Below, piece after piece: positions 10,375 through 17,873 of a DNA stretch of 24,737 bases; positions within the stretch are counted from its first letter, which is position 1; every line of letters starts with the position of its first letter. Source of the DNA: a bacterium (lineage in GTDB: Bacteria > Chloroflexota > Dormibacteria > UBA8260 > Bog-877). The stretch spans positions 1-24,737 of the forward strand of contig JAKABA010000044.1 of NCBI GenBank assembly GCA_021802115.1, written 5' to 3'. The notes beneath the pieces were generated by a model. The model did not search any database. It was not told the DNA's origin and saw nothing but the letters and a program-made list of their open reading frames with translations. Both the position numbers and the translations under genes were made by a program.

Positions 10375-12416
10375 TGCGCGTGCGTGACCGCTCGAGAGTC
10401 ATTCGTACGGTCGTGGTCGCCGCTGCCTGCGCCCTTGCCCTCAGTGCCGCCCTGCTGGGATCGACCAGCCGGCCCGTGGCGGCCCAGGCGCCCAGTTCGG
10501 CGGCGTCCTGTCACCATCCGCTGGCGGGCTTGCCGGCCAGCGGTGCGACGCAGGGTCAAGGAGTGCCCTACCTGTGTCACGTCTTCGTGATCATGTTCGA
10601 GAACCACAGCTACGCCGACCTCACGTACGAGAGCGACCTTCCGTACATTCACCAGTTGGCTCGGACCTACGGGCTGGCCACCCAGTACTACGGGGTCACG
10701 CACCCGACGGTGCCCAACCGGGTCGGGTTTTGGAGTGGCCGCGGTCGGACCCTCACCGACAGCGTGAAGAACAACTCTCTGAGCTACCCCAACCTGATCG
10801 ACCAGATGAGTGCCCACGGGATCTCCTGGGGGGCGTATTACCAGCATTCTGAAAGCTCCACCAACGCCCATCCGGTCTACAACTACCTTCACAACAGCAC
10901 CCTCATGCTCTTCAAGGACATCGCCAGGAGCCCCGCCCGGCTGGCTCACCTGCACCCGCTGCCCGATCTGACCCCGGCGCTGCGGAGCGGGCGGCTGCCC
11001 CAGTTCACCTACATTGGGCCCAATTTCGTCACCAACATGCATGGAACCTTCACCCCCGGCGCGACCCAGTTCAACTTCCAGGGGGCAGGGCTAGGTGGCG
11101 CCGTCGGCGGAGCGGGTCAGCACGACGCCTACCTGGAGACGCGGGGGGACAACTTCCTCCACACGTGGATCCCCCAGATCCTGCACTCACCGGCGTGGCA
11201 CCAGGGGCCGGCTGCGATCTTCTTCTGCTTCGATGAGAACAACTACGACGCCAGCATGCCGCAGAACTACTACTACGTTTCCAATTCCGGTGTGGCCGGC
11301 TCCCAGATCGTCCCGGCCGGCACCCACGTGAGCGGACCCACCGGGTTCAACTTCCCCGGTGGCGTGCTGGGCGGTGGCCGGTCGCTGGCGATTGTGATCA
11401 CCAATACCGCCCGCCACGTGGTGTCCAAGCAGCAGTACAACGAGTACTCGATCCTGCGCACCATCGAGCAGTCCTGGCATCTCGGCTACCTGGGGCATGC
11501 GGCATCCCCTGGGGTGATCAGCATGGGGGCGTTCTTCCACGGGGGAGGGGCGCCCACCCCGGCGCCAAACCCACTCCGGCCGACCGTCGTCGGGGGCGGA
11601 TACCCGGTGGCGCTGAACGGCACCCCGGTCACCAGAGCGGCGCCGGTGACGACGGTGACCGGCCCCTCCGCCGTGCTTCGGCCCGACTCCAACCCGCACC
11701 TGACGGACTTCACCGACCATCAGGCGGGAGCCACTCTGAAGATCAACGAACTTTCCCCGGGCGCGCTCCACGGCGACCTCACGCTGAAGATCCTCTCGCC
11801 CGCATCGGGCGTCAGCTTCTCGGCTCAGTCCAATCCGGCGGCGACCACCTTCGTACCGAGCGCTGACGACTCCGGCGTCATGTTCGCGCCGAGCACCGTC
11901 ACCCCAACGACCGTCACCATCCCGGTCGCCAGCCCGAGCAGCAAGGTGACGTCCACCGCCTACATCACGGGTCTGATGGTGGACGTCGCGTCCGGGGTTC
12001 CGGCCGGTGCGGTGCGGGTCCAGGTCAGTTCCGGCGCCACCGTCGAGGGCACGGTCACGGTCGGGACCGTGGGTCGCCCCCAGGCGGGGCCGCGCCCGGT
12101 GCTGCTGGCTCCGGTGGTGCACGCCGGCAGTGTGGCCTTCCCCTTCGTGGCGCCGGCCTCGGCACCGCGCGGCGCGCATTACGAGATCGAGGTCACGGGC
12201 AGCGCGCCCACCAGCCGCGCCATCACCGTTGGCACCAACCAGTTCTTCCTCGGAATCACGACCGTGGCCGGCCCGGTGCTGGCGGACTCGATGGCACAAC
12301 TGACCAACCTGGCCGGCAAGGAGTACTGGGTGCGGGTGCGGGAGATGGGCTCCTCCAACGGCGCCTGGTCAGGCCCGCGCACCTTCACCGTACGGGTGCC
12401 GGGGTCGTTGCCCTGA
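10374..12416 (+). CDS. Secreted phosphoesterase (acid phosphatase / phospholipase C superfamily), paralog 1
   Basis: A 680-aa exported protein. Residues 1-38 form a Sec signal peptide (Arg-rich start, hydrophobic VVVAAACALALSAALLG, cleavage likely after VAA). The phosphoesterase-family domain (alkaline-phosphatase superfold) runs to about residue 385: HVFVIMFENHSY (69-80) carries the ENHS metal-site motif, FFCFDENNYD (about 282-291) holds the second acidic site, and YNEYSILRTIEQSWHLGYLG closes the domain, as in acid phosphatases and phospholipases C. A Pro/Thr-rich linker, a beta-rich middle domain (about 430-560) and a C-terminal Fn3-like segment (AGKEYWVRVREMG) follow. C46 and C68 could form a disulfide. 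The substrate (phosphate monoester or phospholipid) is not readable. ATG 10374 lacks a close Shine-Dalgarno sequence; GTG 10380 is an alternative start. Confidence 0.85.
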   Translation: MRVRDRSRVIRTVVVAAACALALSAALLGSTSRPVAAQAPSSAASCHHPLAGLPASGATQGQGVPYLCHVFVIMFENHSYADLTYESDLPYIHQLARTYGLATQYYGVTHPTVPNRVGFWSGRGRTLTDSVKNNSLSYPNLIDQMSAHGISWGAYYQHSESSTNAHPVYNYLHNSTLMLFKDIARSPARLAHLHPLPDLTPALRSGRLPQFTYIGPNFVTNMHGTFTPGATQFNFQGAGLGGAVGGAGQHDAYLETRGDNFLHTWIPQILHSPAWHQGPAAIFFCFDENNYDASMPQNYYYVSNSGVAGSQIVPAGTHVSGPTGFNFPGGVLGGGRSLAIVITNTARHVVSKQQYNEYSILRTIEQSWHLGYLGHAASPGVISMGAFFHGGGAPTPAPNPLRPTVVGGGYPVALNGTPVTRAAPVTTVTGPSAVLRPDSNPHLTDFTDHQAGATLKINELSPGALHGDLTLKILSPASGVSFSAQSNPAATTFVPSADDSGVMFAPSTVTPTTVTIPVASPSSKVTSTAYITGLMVDVASGVPAGAVRVQVSSGATVEGTVTVGTVGRPQAGPRPVLLAPVVHAGSVAFPFVAPASAPRGAHYEIEVTGSAPTSRAITVGTNQFFLGITTVAGPVLADSMAQLTNLAGKEYWVRVREMGSSNGAWSGPRTFTVRVPGSLP

Positions 12417-12729
12417 GGGCGGCGGTCTCCGCCCGCCGGCCAGGGCGGGCCGGAGGCCGCGGTCGGCGTGACGCGCCACCGGCAGGAGGCCTGAGGCCTC
12501 GGGGAGCGGGGGCCCGGTGGGAGGCCGCGCGCTACCGGGGCAGGGGAGGGGGCGGCCCCGGACGGCGGTTGGGGCGGCGCCGCGGACCCCCGCAGCGAGT
12601 GGTTGGTCGTGCGCGGGCCCGGAGTGCGGCAGGGGGGCCTTGCGCGCGTGACGAGGCTTGACGAGGCGACGGAGGGGGTCCGCGATGCCGCTGGACGGCT
12701 GGACAGAGAGATTGAAGGGAGGCAGGCTC
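12417..12729. other. 313-bp intergenic region between the two phosphoesterase genes
   Basis: It starts with GC-rich imperfect inverted repeats (CCCGCC...GGCGGG around 12433-12450) that could end transcription. Near the right side is a tandem 10-bp repeat, TGACGAGGCT/TGACGAGGCG (12649-12668), containing TTGACG at 12658-12663 as a candidate -35. No gene is supported; the long ORFs here have shadow composition. Confidence 0.45.
12649..12668 (+). promoter_or_regulatory. Tandem 10-bp repeat TGACGAGGC[T/G], possible regulator site
   Basis: Two adjacent copies, 12649-12658 and 12659-12668, lie about 62 bp upstream of the ATG at 12730 and embed TTGACG. Head-to-tail repeats of about 10-11 bp are the form of response-regulator boxes such as PhoP sites, but the base sequence is not a recognised box. 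Confidence 0.3.
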
Positions 12730-14700
12730 ATGAGTAGACAGTTGCGGCGGATGTGGGTGGCGTTCGTGGCGCTCGCCCTGGCGGCTGGCGGGGCGGCCGG
12801 CCTGCTCCTCGGCCCGAGCATGACCCAGGCGGTGGCGGCTCACAAGCCGGGGCCGCGGACGGCGGTGCCGTTCTTCAAGCACGTCTTCGTGATCGTGATG
12901 GAGAACCACAGCTACAGCGACATCATGTACGAACACGACCTGCCCTACATCCACCACTTGGCCCACACATACGGGCTGGCGACGAACTACTACGGGATCA
13001 CCAACGCCAGCACCCCAGACCGGGTGGGGTTGCTCTCCGGCACCACCGCCAACACGGAGCTCCCCAACGCTCCCGGCCACAATCTGACCCAGCCGACCAT
13101 CGTCAACCAGCTGATGGCGCACCACATGAGTTGGGGCGTCTACTACGAACACAGCCGGTTCTCCACGAGTGCCCATCCGGTCTACAACTACGCGACCAGC
13201 TCCCCGGCGGGTACCTTCTTCCGCTTCAAGTTCATCACCACCCACCCAGCGCTGGTAAAGACCCACTTCCATCCGCTGCCGCAGCTGGGACAACAGCTGA
13301 GGTCGCGCAAGGCGGGCCCCGTTCCCCAGTTCGTCTGGATTCGGCCCAACAGCCTTGGCAACATGGAGGGTGGTTACCGGACCCCGGGGCAGTTCACCTT
13401 CCAGGGAGCGGGCCCGGGTGGTGCGACCGCCAAGGACTCGCAGTTGGAGCAGGGCGGCAACACCTTCCTGTCCACCTGGATCCCGCAGATCGTGCGTAGC
13501 CCGGCATGGAAGTCCGGGCCGTCGGCGATCTTCATCGCCTTCGACGAGACCAGCTACAGCGCCAGCAATGCGCCGGTCGGCTACTGGGCGTCCAATGCCG
13601 GCGTGGCGGGGAGCCCGGTGCTGCCTGCGGGCATCGACTTGAGCGGTAACCCCAGCCTTCCTTTCCCCGGCGGGGTGGACGGTGGTGGGCACGCCCTGGC
13701 GATGGTCATCACCAATCAGGCGCGGCATGTGGTGTCGTCGGTGCCCTACAACGAGTTCTCGATCCTGCGCACCATCGAAAAGGGCTGGCACCTGGGCTAC
13801 CTGGGCGAGGCGGGGGCCCCGCACGTGCACAGCATGGCGGCGTTCTTCCATCCCGGTGCGCCCAAGCGGGAGGAGCCGAACCGGGCGCGGACGGCGCTGC
13901 TGTCGGGCGCTTACCCGCCGCAGCTGGGCTCCACGCCGACCGTGAACGCCGGGATGCCGGGCAGTGGTTCGAGCGCCTCGGCCAGCATCAGCGCGACGTC
14001 GAACCCGTACTTCATGGAGGCGACCGGCCACCAGGCGGCGTCCACCTTGATCATCCAGGAGAAGAAGGCCGGAGTCTTGAACAACTCCATTCAGCTTAAG
14101 GTCGTCAGCCCCGCGGGGGTGGCGTTCGCCACCCGGTCCGGCCCGGTGGCGACGACCCGCGTGGCAAACCCCAGCGCCACCGCCACGGAGTTCGCCCCGT
14201 CCACGGTGTCGGCGGGGCACCAGGTGACGATCCCGGTGAGCCAGGCGAGCACGGTGCCATCGGAGGTGTTCGTCACGGGCCTGCTCGTGGATGTGCCCAT
14301 CGGAACGCCGGCCGGGCCGGTGGACGTCCAGGTGACGTCCAACGGTGCGCTTCTCGGGACCGTGGCCATCGGGACCGTAGGCCGGCCGGCAACGGTTGGC
14401 CGCAGGCCGGTCATGATGGCGCCGATCGTGACTCCTGGCCATGTCCAGTTCCCCTTCATCCCACCGGCGTCCGGCACGGGACGGATGTACACCCTGGAGA
14501 TCGAGGGTGCCTTCCCCATGGTCAGTCCGGGGCGTGCCACCAACGAGCTGTTCATCGGGCACACCCTGACCACCGGACCGGTGGTCAGAGACGCGGCGGC
14601 ACGGTTCACGACACTGGCGGGCAAGGAATACTGGGCCCGGGTGATTGGCCCTGACGGTGCCACGTCCGCGGCGGTGAACTTTACGGCGCAGGGCGACTGA
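12730..14700 (+). CDS. Secreted phosphoesterase (acid phosphatase / phospholipase C superfamily), paralog 2
   Basis: A 656-aa paralog of the preceding gene with the same domain order. I chose ATG 12730 over the upstream TTG (12658) because AAGGGAGG sits at about 12715-12722 and the protein then opens with a signal peptide (MSRQLRRMWVAFVALALAAG, cleavage near AVAA at residue 37). Motifs: HVFVIVMENHSYSD (51-64), FIAFDETSYS (about 266-275), and YNEFSILRTIEKGWHLGYLG at the end of the catalytic domain. The linker and two C-terminal beta-rich modules (STVSAGHQVTIPVS; AGKEYWARVIG) follow. The pair shares HPVYNY, DLPYIH, TYGLAT and GNxFL/DNFL-type blocks, so it is an old tandem duplication. A terminator follows at 14716. 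Confidence 0.85.
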   Translation: MSRQLRRMWVAFVALALAAGGAAGLLLGPSMTQAVAAHKPGPRTAVPFFKHVFVIVMENHSYSDIMYEHDLPYIHHLAHTYGLATNYYGITNASTPDRVGLLSGTTANTELPNAPGHNLTQPTIVNQLMAHHMSWGVYYEHSRFSTSAHPVYNYATSSPAGTFFRFKFITTHPALVKTHFHPLPQLGQQLRSRKAGPVPQFVWIRPNSLGNMEGGYRTPGQFTFQGAGPGGATAKDSQLEQGGNTFLSTWIPQIVRSPAWKSGPSAIFIAFDETSYSASNAPVGYWASNAGVAGSPVLPAGIDLSGNPSLPFPGGVDGGGHALAMVITNQARHVVSSVPYNEFSILRTIEKGWHLGYLGEAGAPHVHSMAAFFHPGAPKREEPNRARTALLSGAYPPQLGSTPTVNAGMPGSGSSASASISATSNPYFMEATGHQAASTLIIQEKKAGVLNNSIQLKVVSPAGVAFATRSGPVATTRVANPSATATEFAPSTVSAGHQVTIPVSQASTVPSEVFVTGLLVDVPIGTPAGPVDVQVTSNGALLGTVAIGTVGRPATVGRRPVMMAPIVTPGHVQFPFIPPASGTGRMYTLEIEGAFPMVSPGRATNELFIGHTLTTGPVVRDAAARFTTLAGKEYWARVIGPDGATSAAVNFTAQGD

Positions 14701-14715
14701 GCGGTCGGCGATCCG

Positions 14716-14745
14716 GGAGGCCGGACCCTTCGGGGTCCGGCCTCC
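14716..14745 (+). terminator. Hairpin with UUCG tetraloop after paralog 2
   Basis: A 13-bp perfect stem (14716-14728 with 14733-14745) closed by C(UUCG)G, the most stable tetraloop form, 15 bp after the stop codon at 14700. There is no T-run. Confidence 0.7.
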
Positions 14746-15058
14746 GTCCACGCGGGCCGCGCGGGCGATGGTTGGCCGGGGCCACGACGCTCTCCACGAC
14801 CTGGCCGCTCCATCGCCGTGCCGCGCCTTGGCCGGGGGGCTCGAGGAGAGCCAGCCGAGGTGCTGGAGCAGGCCAGGGTGGCATGCGCCCCCCTGGAGCG
14901 GGTACCCTCATGTGGTGGCGGTCGTCCCCTCCACTGGTGCCGTCGAGGCGGCGCCGGCGGTCCGGTCGCGATCTGCCCAGGTGAGAGCGGTCGCAGGATC
15001 GGTGGCGCGCGAACCTGAGGCCGGACAGGTGGCGACTCGAGCGCGCAGGTGACCCCAA
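14746..15058. other. Leader region of the tRNA gene, no gene supported
   Basis: It is GC-rich, with only shadow ORFs. GGTACCCT at 14901-14908 resembles a -10 box but lies 150 bp before the tRNA and has no -35. Nothing else recognisable was seen. Confidence 0.4.
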
Positions 15059-15133
15059 GCCGACGTAGCTCAGTGGTAGAGCAGCGGTTTCGTAAACCGC
15101 TGGCCGGGAGTTCGAATCTCCCCGTCGGCTCCA
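15059..15133 (+). tRNA. tRNA-Thr (anticodon CGT)
   Basis: A complete 75-nt tRNA with encoded CCA. The acceptor stem is GCCGACG (15059-15065) paired with CGTCGGC (15123-15129), the discriminator base is T15130 and CCA is 15131-15133. The D arm is GCTC...GAGC. The anticodon stem GCGGT/ACCGC encloses the loop TTCGTAA, so the anticodon is CGT, reading ACG (Thr). The T arm contains GTTCGAATC. Its 3' end is repeated three times downstream, which marks it as the integration target of the islands that follow. Confidence 0.95.
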
Positions 15134-15183
15134 GTTTCTGAGATCAGAAACAGCCCATCTCTGACTGGACGCGAACCTGCCGA
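15088..15183 (+). other. att copy 1 (3' end of tRNA-Thr plus flank)
   Basis: The 46 bp from 15088 to the CCA at 15133 are identical to att copy 2. The 91 bp 15093-15183 match att copy 4 (23915-24005) with one mismatch. Just after the tRNA is an inverted repeat, GTTTCTG-AGAT-CAGAAAC (15134-15151), possibly the tRNA terminator. This is the left boundary of the island array. Confidence 0.85.
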
Positions 15184-15374
15184 TTAGGTCCGACCCCAGT
15201 TCTGACCCCAGTCTTGGCCCAATCCTGCGCCAGGTGGTGGGCCCGTCGCGGCTCCGCCTCATCCAGCCAACCTTCCACTGCAGAGGCCGTGCCCGCCACT
15301 TCGTCGGCATCGATGATGGGGGAGTGCCGCAGCGAGCCGACGGCCCGGAAGAAGTCTCCCTTGCCCAGCCCCAC
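15144..15374 (-). pseudogene. Unidentified 3' gene fragment next to att1
   Basis: The reading frame encodes a protein-like stretch (RAVGSLRHSPIIDADEVAG, then EGWLDEAEPRRAHHLAQ) that ends by translating the arm repeats as WAKTGVRTGVGP. Upstream, another frame (LAVRLEELPDFARA) may be its continuation, implying a frameshift. Element genes that end inside the arm-site region are common next to att sites. I do not recognise the family, and it could be a chance ORF. Confidence 0.3.
15192..15212 (+). repeat. Island 1 left arm-type repeat (GACCCCAGT pair)
   Basis: GACCCCAGT occurs twice, 3 nt apart (period 12), starting 59 bp after the end of att1. The same 21-bp block recurs with one mismatch at 17429-17449 near the right end. 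Confidence 0.75.
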
Positions 15375-15413
15375 CTGGCTCCGCGCGAGCGAAGTCGGGC
15401 AGCTCCTCCAGCC

Positions 15414-16155
15414 TCACGGCCAGACGATGCCTCCATCGGGGCTGTCGCCGGGGCCACCACGGACTTGTCCGCACCCACCCAGTTCCGGAGTTCGCCCGGC
15501 GCTCGGCAGGGACCCGACCCGAACCCTCTGGCACGGAGGCGTGGAAGGTGCCCACGCCAGGGGTGAGGCGGCGGAGCGTCCTCGCTCGATCTCGACCTGA
15601 TCTTGGGGCGATGTACTTTGCCACCACGGTGTTACATGACCCGTGGTGGCCGCCGGCGGCCCGTGTCCCCACCGGGCGACGGGCTGCCCCCGGCTCTCGT
15701 CTAGGGCGCAGTCGATCGCCTGGAACTCCTCCAGCTGGTCCTTGGCCCACAGGGACAGCCCGGGATGGGGCGGGAGCAGGGCCGCGCGATCGCTGTCGAG
15801 CAGGATGAAGCTGTTGAAGGCTGCCCGGACGCGGAAGGCGACGGTGCCGTCGAGGTTGGCCTTCAGCTGCCCCGGCACCGCCTCGGCATCCGGTCGCTGA
15901 GTGCAGCAGGCGAGGTGGCTGTCCACCGATCTCCCGAGCCTGGCGATTTCACGGAGCCGCCCGGTGGCCGCCTGTTGGGCGGCACCGGCGGCCCTGACGT
16001 CGCCCAGGTCGCGGATCGTCAGTTCCGCCGCCTCGTTTACCACGACCACGATTCGGGGCCAGGGGCCCGGGCAGCTGTGCCACCCTCCTCCACTGAGCGC
16101 CTGACCTGAGGGAGCCGGCGTCCAGCTCCTCCGGTACCCGGCTCAGAGCGTCCAC
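15414..16155 (-). pseudogene. FtsK/TraB-like DNA translocase, C-terminal remnant
   Basis: The frame read from about 16060 down to 15686 gives an unmistakable FtsK/SpoIIIE-type motor fragment. PRIVVVVNEAAEL is the Walker B strand, AATGRLREIARLGRS follows, then CTQRPDAEAVPGQLKANL and GTVAFRVRAAFNSFILLDS, ending with DQLEEFQAI. The Walker A half is missing. An upstream stretch in another frame (MDALSRVPEELDAGSLR, 16155 downward) looks like its frameshifted continuation, and the tail beyond 15686 is scrambled. Intact relatives in actinobacterial-type integrative elements pump double-stranded plasmid DNA between cells. Here the motor cannot be functional. Confidence 0.75.
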
Positions 16156-16206
16156 TGCCGCGGTACCCGGGCCAATTCTCAGGTTTGAGTGAGCTTGCTT
16201 GACACC

Positions 16207-16228
16207 GTCAGAGGGCGCCCCCTCTGAC
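16207..16228. promoter_or_regulatory. 9-bp perfect inverted repeat with adjoining TTGACA
   Basis: GTCAGAGGG (16207-16215) and CCCTCTGAC (16220-16228) enclose CGCC. TTGACA at 16199-16204 lies immediately before it. It could be an operator for the gene at 16335 or a terminator for leftward or rightward transcription. TGACACCGTC here (16200-16209) recurs at 17295-17304, after that gene. Confidence 0.4.
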
Positions 16229-16301
16229 TTCGGTTCGCCTGACCGCCTGGAGTGCCGTCAACAGACAGCTTGACCTCGGGTCCAGAAGTTAAGCTGTCAC
16301 T

Positions 16302-16307
16302 TAGGCT
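16302..16307 (+). promoter_or_regulatory. Candidate -10 box TAGGCT upstream of the orphan gene
   Basis: CTTAGGCTGCC ends 27 bp before the GTG at 16335. It is the third TAGGCT found shortly upstream of a gene in this window. No clear -35 at standard spacing; TTGACC at 16270-16275 is 26 bp away. Confidence 0.3.
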
Positions 16308-16334
16308 GCCAGTTCTGGGCGCTCAGGAGCAGAG

Positions 16335-17297
16335 GTGCCACGAAGACCTCTCTTGGTTGAAGATGCGCAGCGGGTGCTGCTAGCTGGGCTGGCAGAGCTC
16401 GCCAGTGCCACGGACCCAGCGGAGATCGCCTCACGAGGCCTGGCACGGAAAGCGGCGCTGGCCCTTGGTGAGGTTACCGGTGTCGGCCGTGGGCCAGCCG
16501 CCGAAGCCGCCCGCCAGCTGCTCTCCCTGACGCGCGAGATCGAGGAGGGACGCATTGCGGCCAGCCCCGGCCTGCATGTGGCCCTGGACCGAGCAGTTGG
16601 CGCTCTCGATCCGCCCGGGCCAGCGGAGGAACCACCCTTCATCCACGAGTACCGATGGGGAGCTCAGGGGGCTCTCGTCCGGACGCACCTGGTTGGCGAC
16701 TGGACCAGCTACCAAGAGGCACGGGTTCAGCTGCTCGAATCCTTGGACCTCCGGCTATCCAACCGGGACCCAATGTCCGAGTTCAGCGAAGCGCTCGTGC
16801 GAGTCCTCTACCAGGGGAGGCCAGCGCCCAGCCGAGTGCAGCGGAGCTGGGACGTTCTCTCCGCTCTCAACAGACGCATCCAGGTCAAGTACCTCGCCAA
16901 TCCCATTGGTCCGTGGGTGAATGAGCACCTCATCCTGCCTTCTCCGGAGATGGACGACTGGGCGCTGGTGATCTTCATCGACCTCATGCCGGAGTCGGTC
17001 TTGGTCTTCCCAGCGGAAAGGCTGGCTGCGATCGGCGCTCTCTTGGGGAAGAGACACCCTCAGCAGGACACGAGCCTCCAGTTCACCCAGCGGAAATACA
17101 GCCTCATCCGATCCGACCCTGGCAGATTTGCCATGCTTGGCATGGACATCTGGCTGAGAAGCGGGCCCGAGGACTGGGCTCTGGCATCTTCGGACGGCGC
17201 ACCTTCGCCATGGCCGCGAAGGGGAGTCGCGCCACCGTCCAATGAGTGTGATAAGCCGCCAGGACCGAAGGCAGTCACTCGCCGGAAGCAAAGCTGA
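16335..17297 (+). CDS. Orphan protein with possible PD-(D/E)XK-type nuclease core
   Basis: A 320-aa soluble protein that I cannot assign to a named family. The N-terminal 100 residues are helical and Ala/Leu-rich. The middle has the layout of a PD-(D/E)XK nuclease: a helix SEFSEALVRVLYQG (148-161, E152), then D173 (RSWDVLSALNRR) and the strand IQVKYL (182-187) with Q183 and K185, a D...QxK variant known in some restriction enzymes. VNEHLILP, DDWALVIFIDLMPE and GKRHPQQDTSLQFTQRKY follow and look conserved. The last 40 residues are disordered. GTG 16335 is preceded by CAGGAG at 16324-16329. It is the only intact gene in island 1. Codon GC is lower than in the core genes, and no methyltransferase or toxin partner is adjacent. 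The nuclease role is inference. Confidence 0.6.
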   Translation: MPRRPLLVEDAQRVLLAGLAELASATDPAEIASRGLARKAALALGEVTGVGRGPAAEAARQLLSLTREIEEGRIAASPGLHVALDRAVGALDPPGPAEEPPFIHEYRWGAQGALVRTHLVGDWTSYQEARVQLLESLDLRLSNRDPMSEFSEALVRVLYQGRPAPSRVQRSWDVLSALNRRIQVKYLANPIGPWVNEHLILPSPEMDDWALVIFIDLMPESVLVFPAERLAAIGALLGKRHPQQDTSLQFTQRKYSLIRSDPGRFAMLGMDIWLRSGPEDWALASSDGAPSPWPRRGVAPPSNECDKPPGPKAVTRRKQS

Positions 17298-17428
17298 CAC
17301 CGTCGTTGACACACTATCCCGCGACCGTCGGCGTACGCAGGCGGCTCCATGACCCGGCTAGCAACCCTCCGTCCAGGCCGCCATTCGCGACCAGAGCGGC
17401 GGACGGAGCTGAGCGGGCAATCTACCGT

Positions 17429-17449
17429 GACCCCAGTTTTGACCCCAGT
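17429..17449 (+). repeat. Island 1 right arm-type repeat (GACCCCAGT pair)
   Basis: GACCCCAGT occurs twice with a 3-nt gap (TTT), 20 of 21 bases identical to 15192-15212 and in the same orientation, 103 bp before att copy 2. Confidence 0.75.
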
Positions 17450-17552
17450 TGGGACGGTCAGTCACGGACGGACGCGGACACTGGGGGCCCAACGGGGGAG
17501 AATCTGGACTCGGGGCGACCGTAGGCGGAATCGAGCGAACGCTCTGGGCCGA

Positions 17553-17598
17553 TTTCGTAAACCGCTGGCCGGGAGTTCGAATCTCCCCGTCGGCTCCA
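17553..17598 (+). other. att copy 2 (tRNA-Thr 3' end fragment)
   Basis: 46 bp identical to 15088-15133, from the anticodon loop to CCA. The tRNA 5' half is absent, so it is not a functional tRNA. The flank TTTCCGAGATCA resembles the TTTCTGAGATCA found after att1. It separates islands 1 and 2. Confidence 0.85.
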
Positions 17599-17654
17599 TT
17601 TCCGAGATCAACGTTAGGTCGTCAGGAGTCGCCAGGGACCGCCAAAGATCGTCC

Positions 17655-17678
17655 CGTAAGTGGTCAACTAAGTGGTCA
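17655..17678 (+). repeat. Island 2 left arm-type repeat (AAGTGGTCA pair)
   Basis: AAGTGGTCA occurs twice, 3 nt apart (period 12), inside a 24-bp block identical to 20876-20899. It begins 57 bp after att copy 2. Confidence 0.75.
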
Positions 17679-17751
17679 AACGACAACTTCCGGCTCTGGG
17701 CCAAAGAGCCTTGTGGGGACCCCGGAAGTTGGTCCAGTCTGAGTAAGAGTT

Positions 17752-17829
17752 ATGACTGACGCCACCGCCGAGGAGATCCTGGTGAGGGCCCGCCGCGGCC
17801 GGGTGGCCCTCGCGCGCCGCATCGCCTGA
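17752..17829 (+). CDS. Possible 25-aa small ORF
   Basis: ATG at 17752 opens a 25-codon frame starting MTDATAEEILVRARRGRV and ending in ARRIA. The composition is protein-like and amphipathic, but there is no good Shine-Dalgarno sequence. It may be the surviving start of a longer gene. I assign no function. Confidence 0.25.
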   Translation: MTDATAEEILVRARRGRVALARRIA

Positions 17830-17873
17830 AACCGAGACAATGCACTGGCAGGCGCCGAACAAGGAGGGTCAAC

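Larger units (their letters stand above)
15134..17598 (+). mobile_element. Island 1: decayed integrative element between att1 and att2
   Basis: This is a 2.5-kb segment bounded by tRNA-Thr 3'-end repeats. Paired GACCCCAGT repeats lie near both ends (15192 and 17429). It carries a broken FtsK/TraB-like translocase (-), an unidentified broken reading frame (-) and one intact gene (+). No integrase remains. The translocase suggests descent from a conjugative element of the AICE type, which moves double-stranded DNA with a single FtsK-like protein. Confidence 0.7.
17298..17751. other. Junction region of islands 1 and 2
   Basis: 454 bp without a supported gene. It contains TTGACA at 17306-17311, the island 1 right arm repeat (17429-17449), att copy 2 (17553-17598) and the island 2 left arm repeat (17655-17678). 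Confidence 0.5.

Noticed and set aside
12532..14751. 739-codon open frame antisense to phosphoesterase 2
   Set aside because: Shadow composition rich in Arg/Gly/His/Asp; the plus-strand gene has a signal peptide, a Shine-Dalgarno sequence and family motifs.
17553..17598. Additional tRNA gene at the att copies
   Set aside because: Copies 2-4 contain only the sequence from the anticodon loop to the 3' end; no 5' acceptor strand or D arm precedes them.
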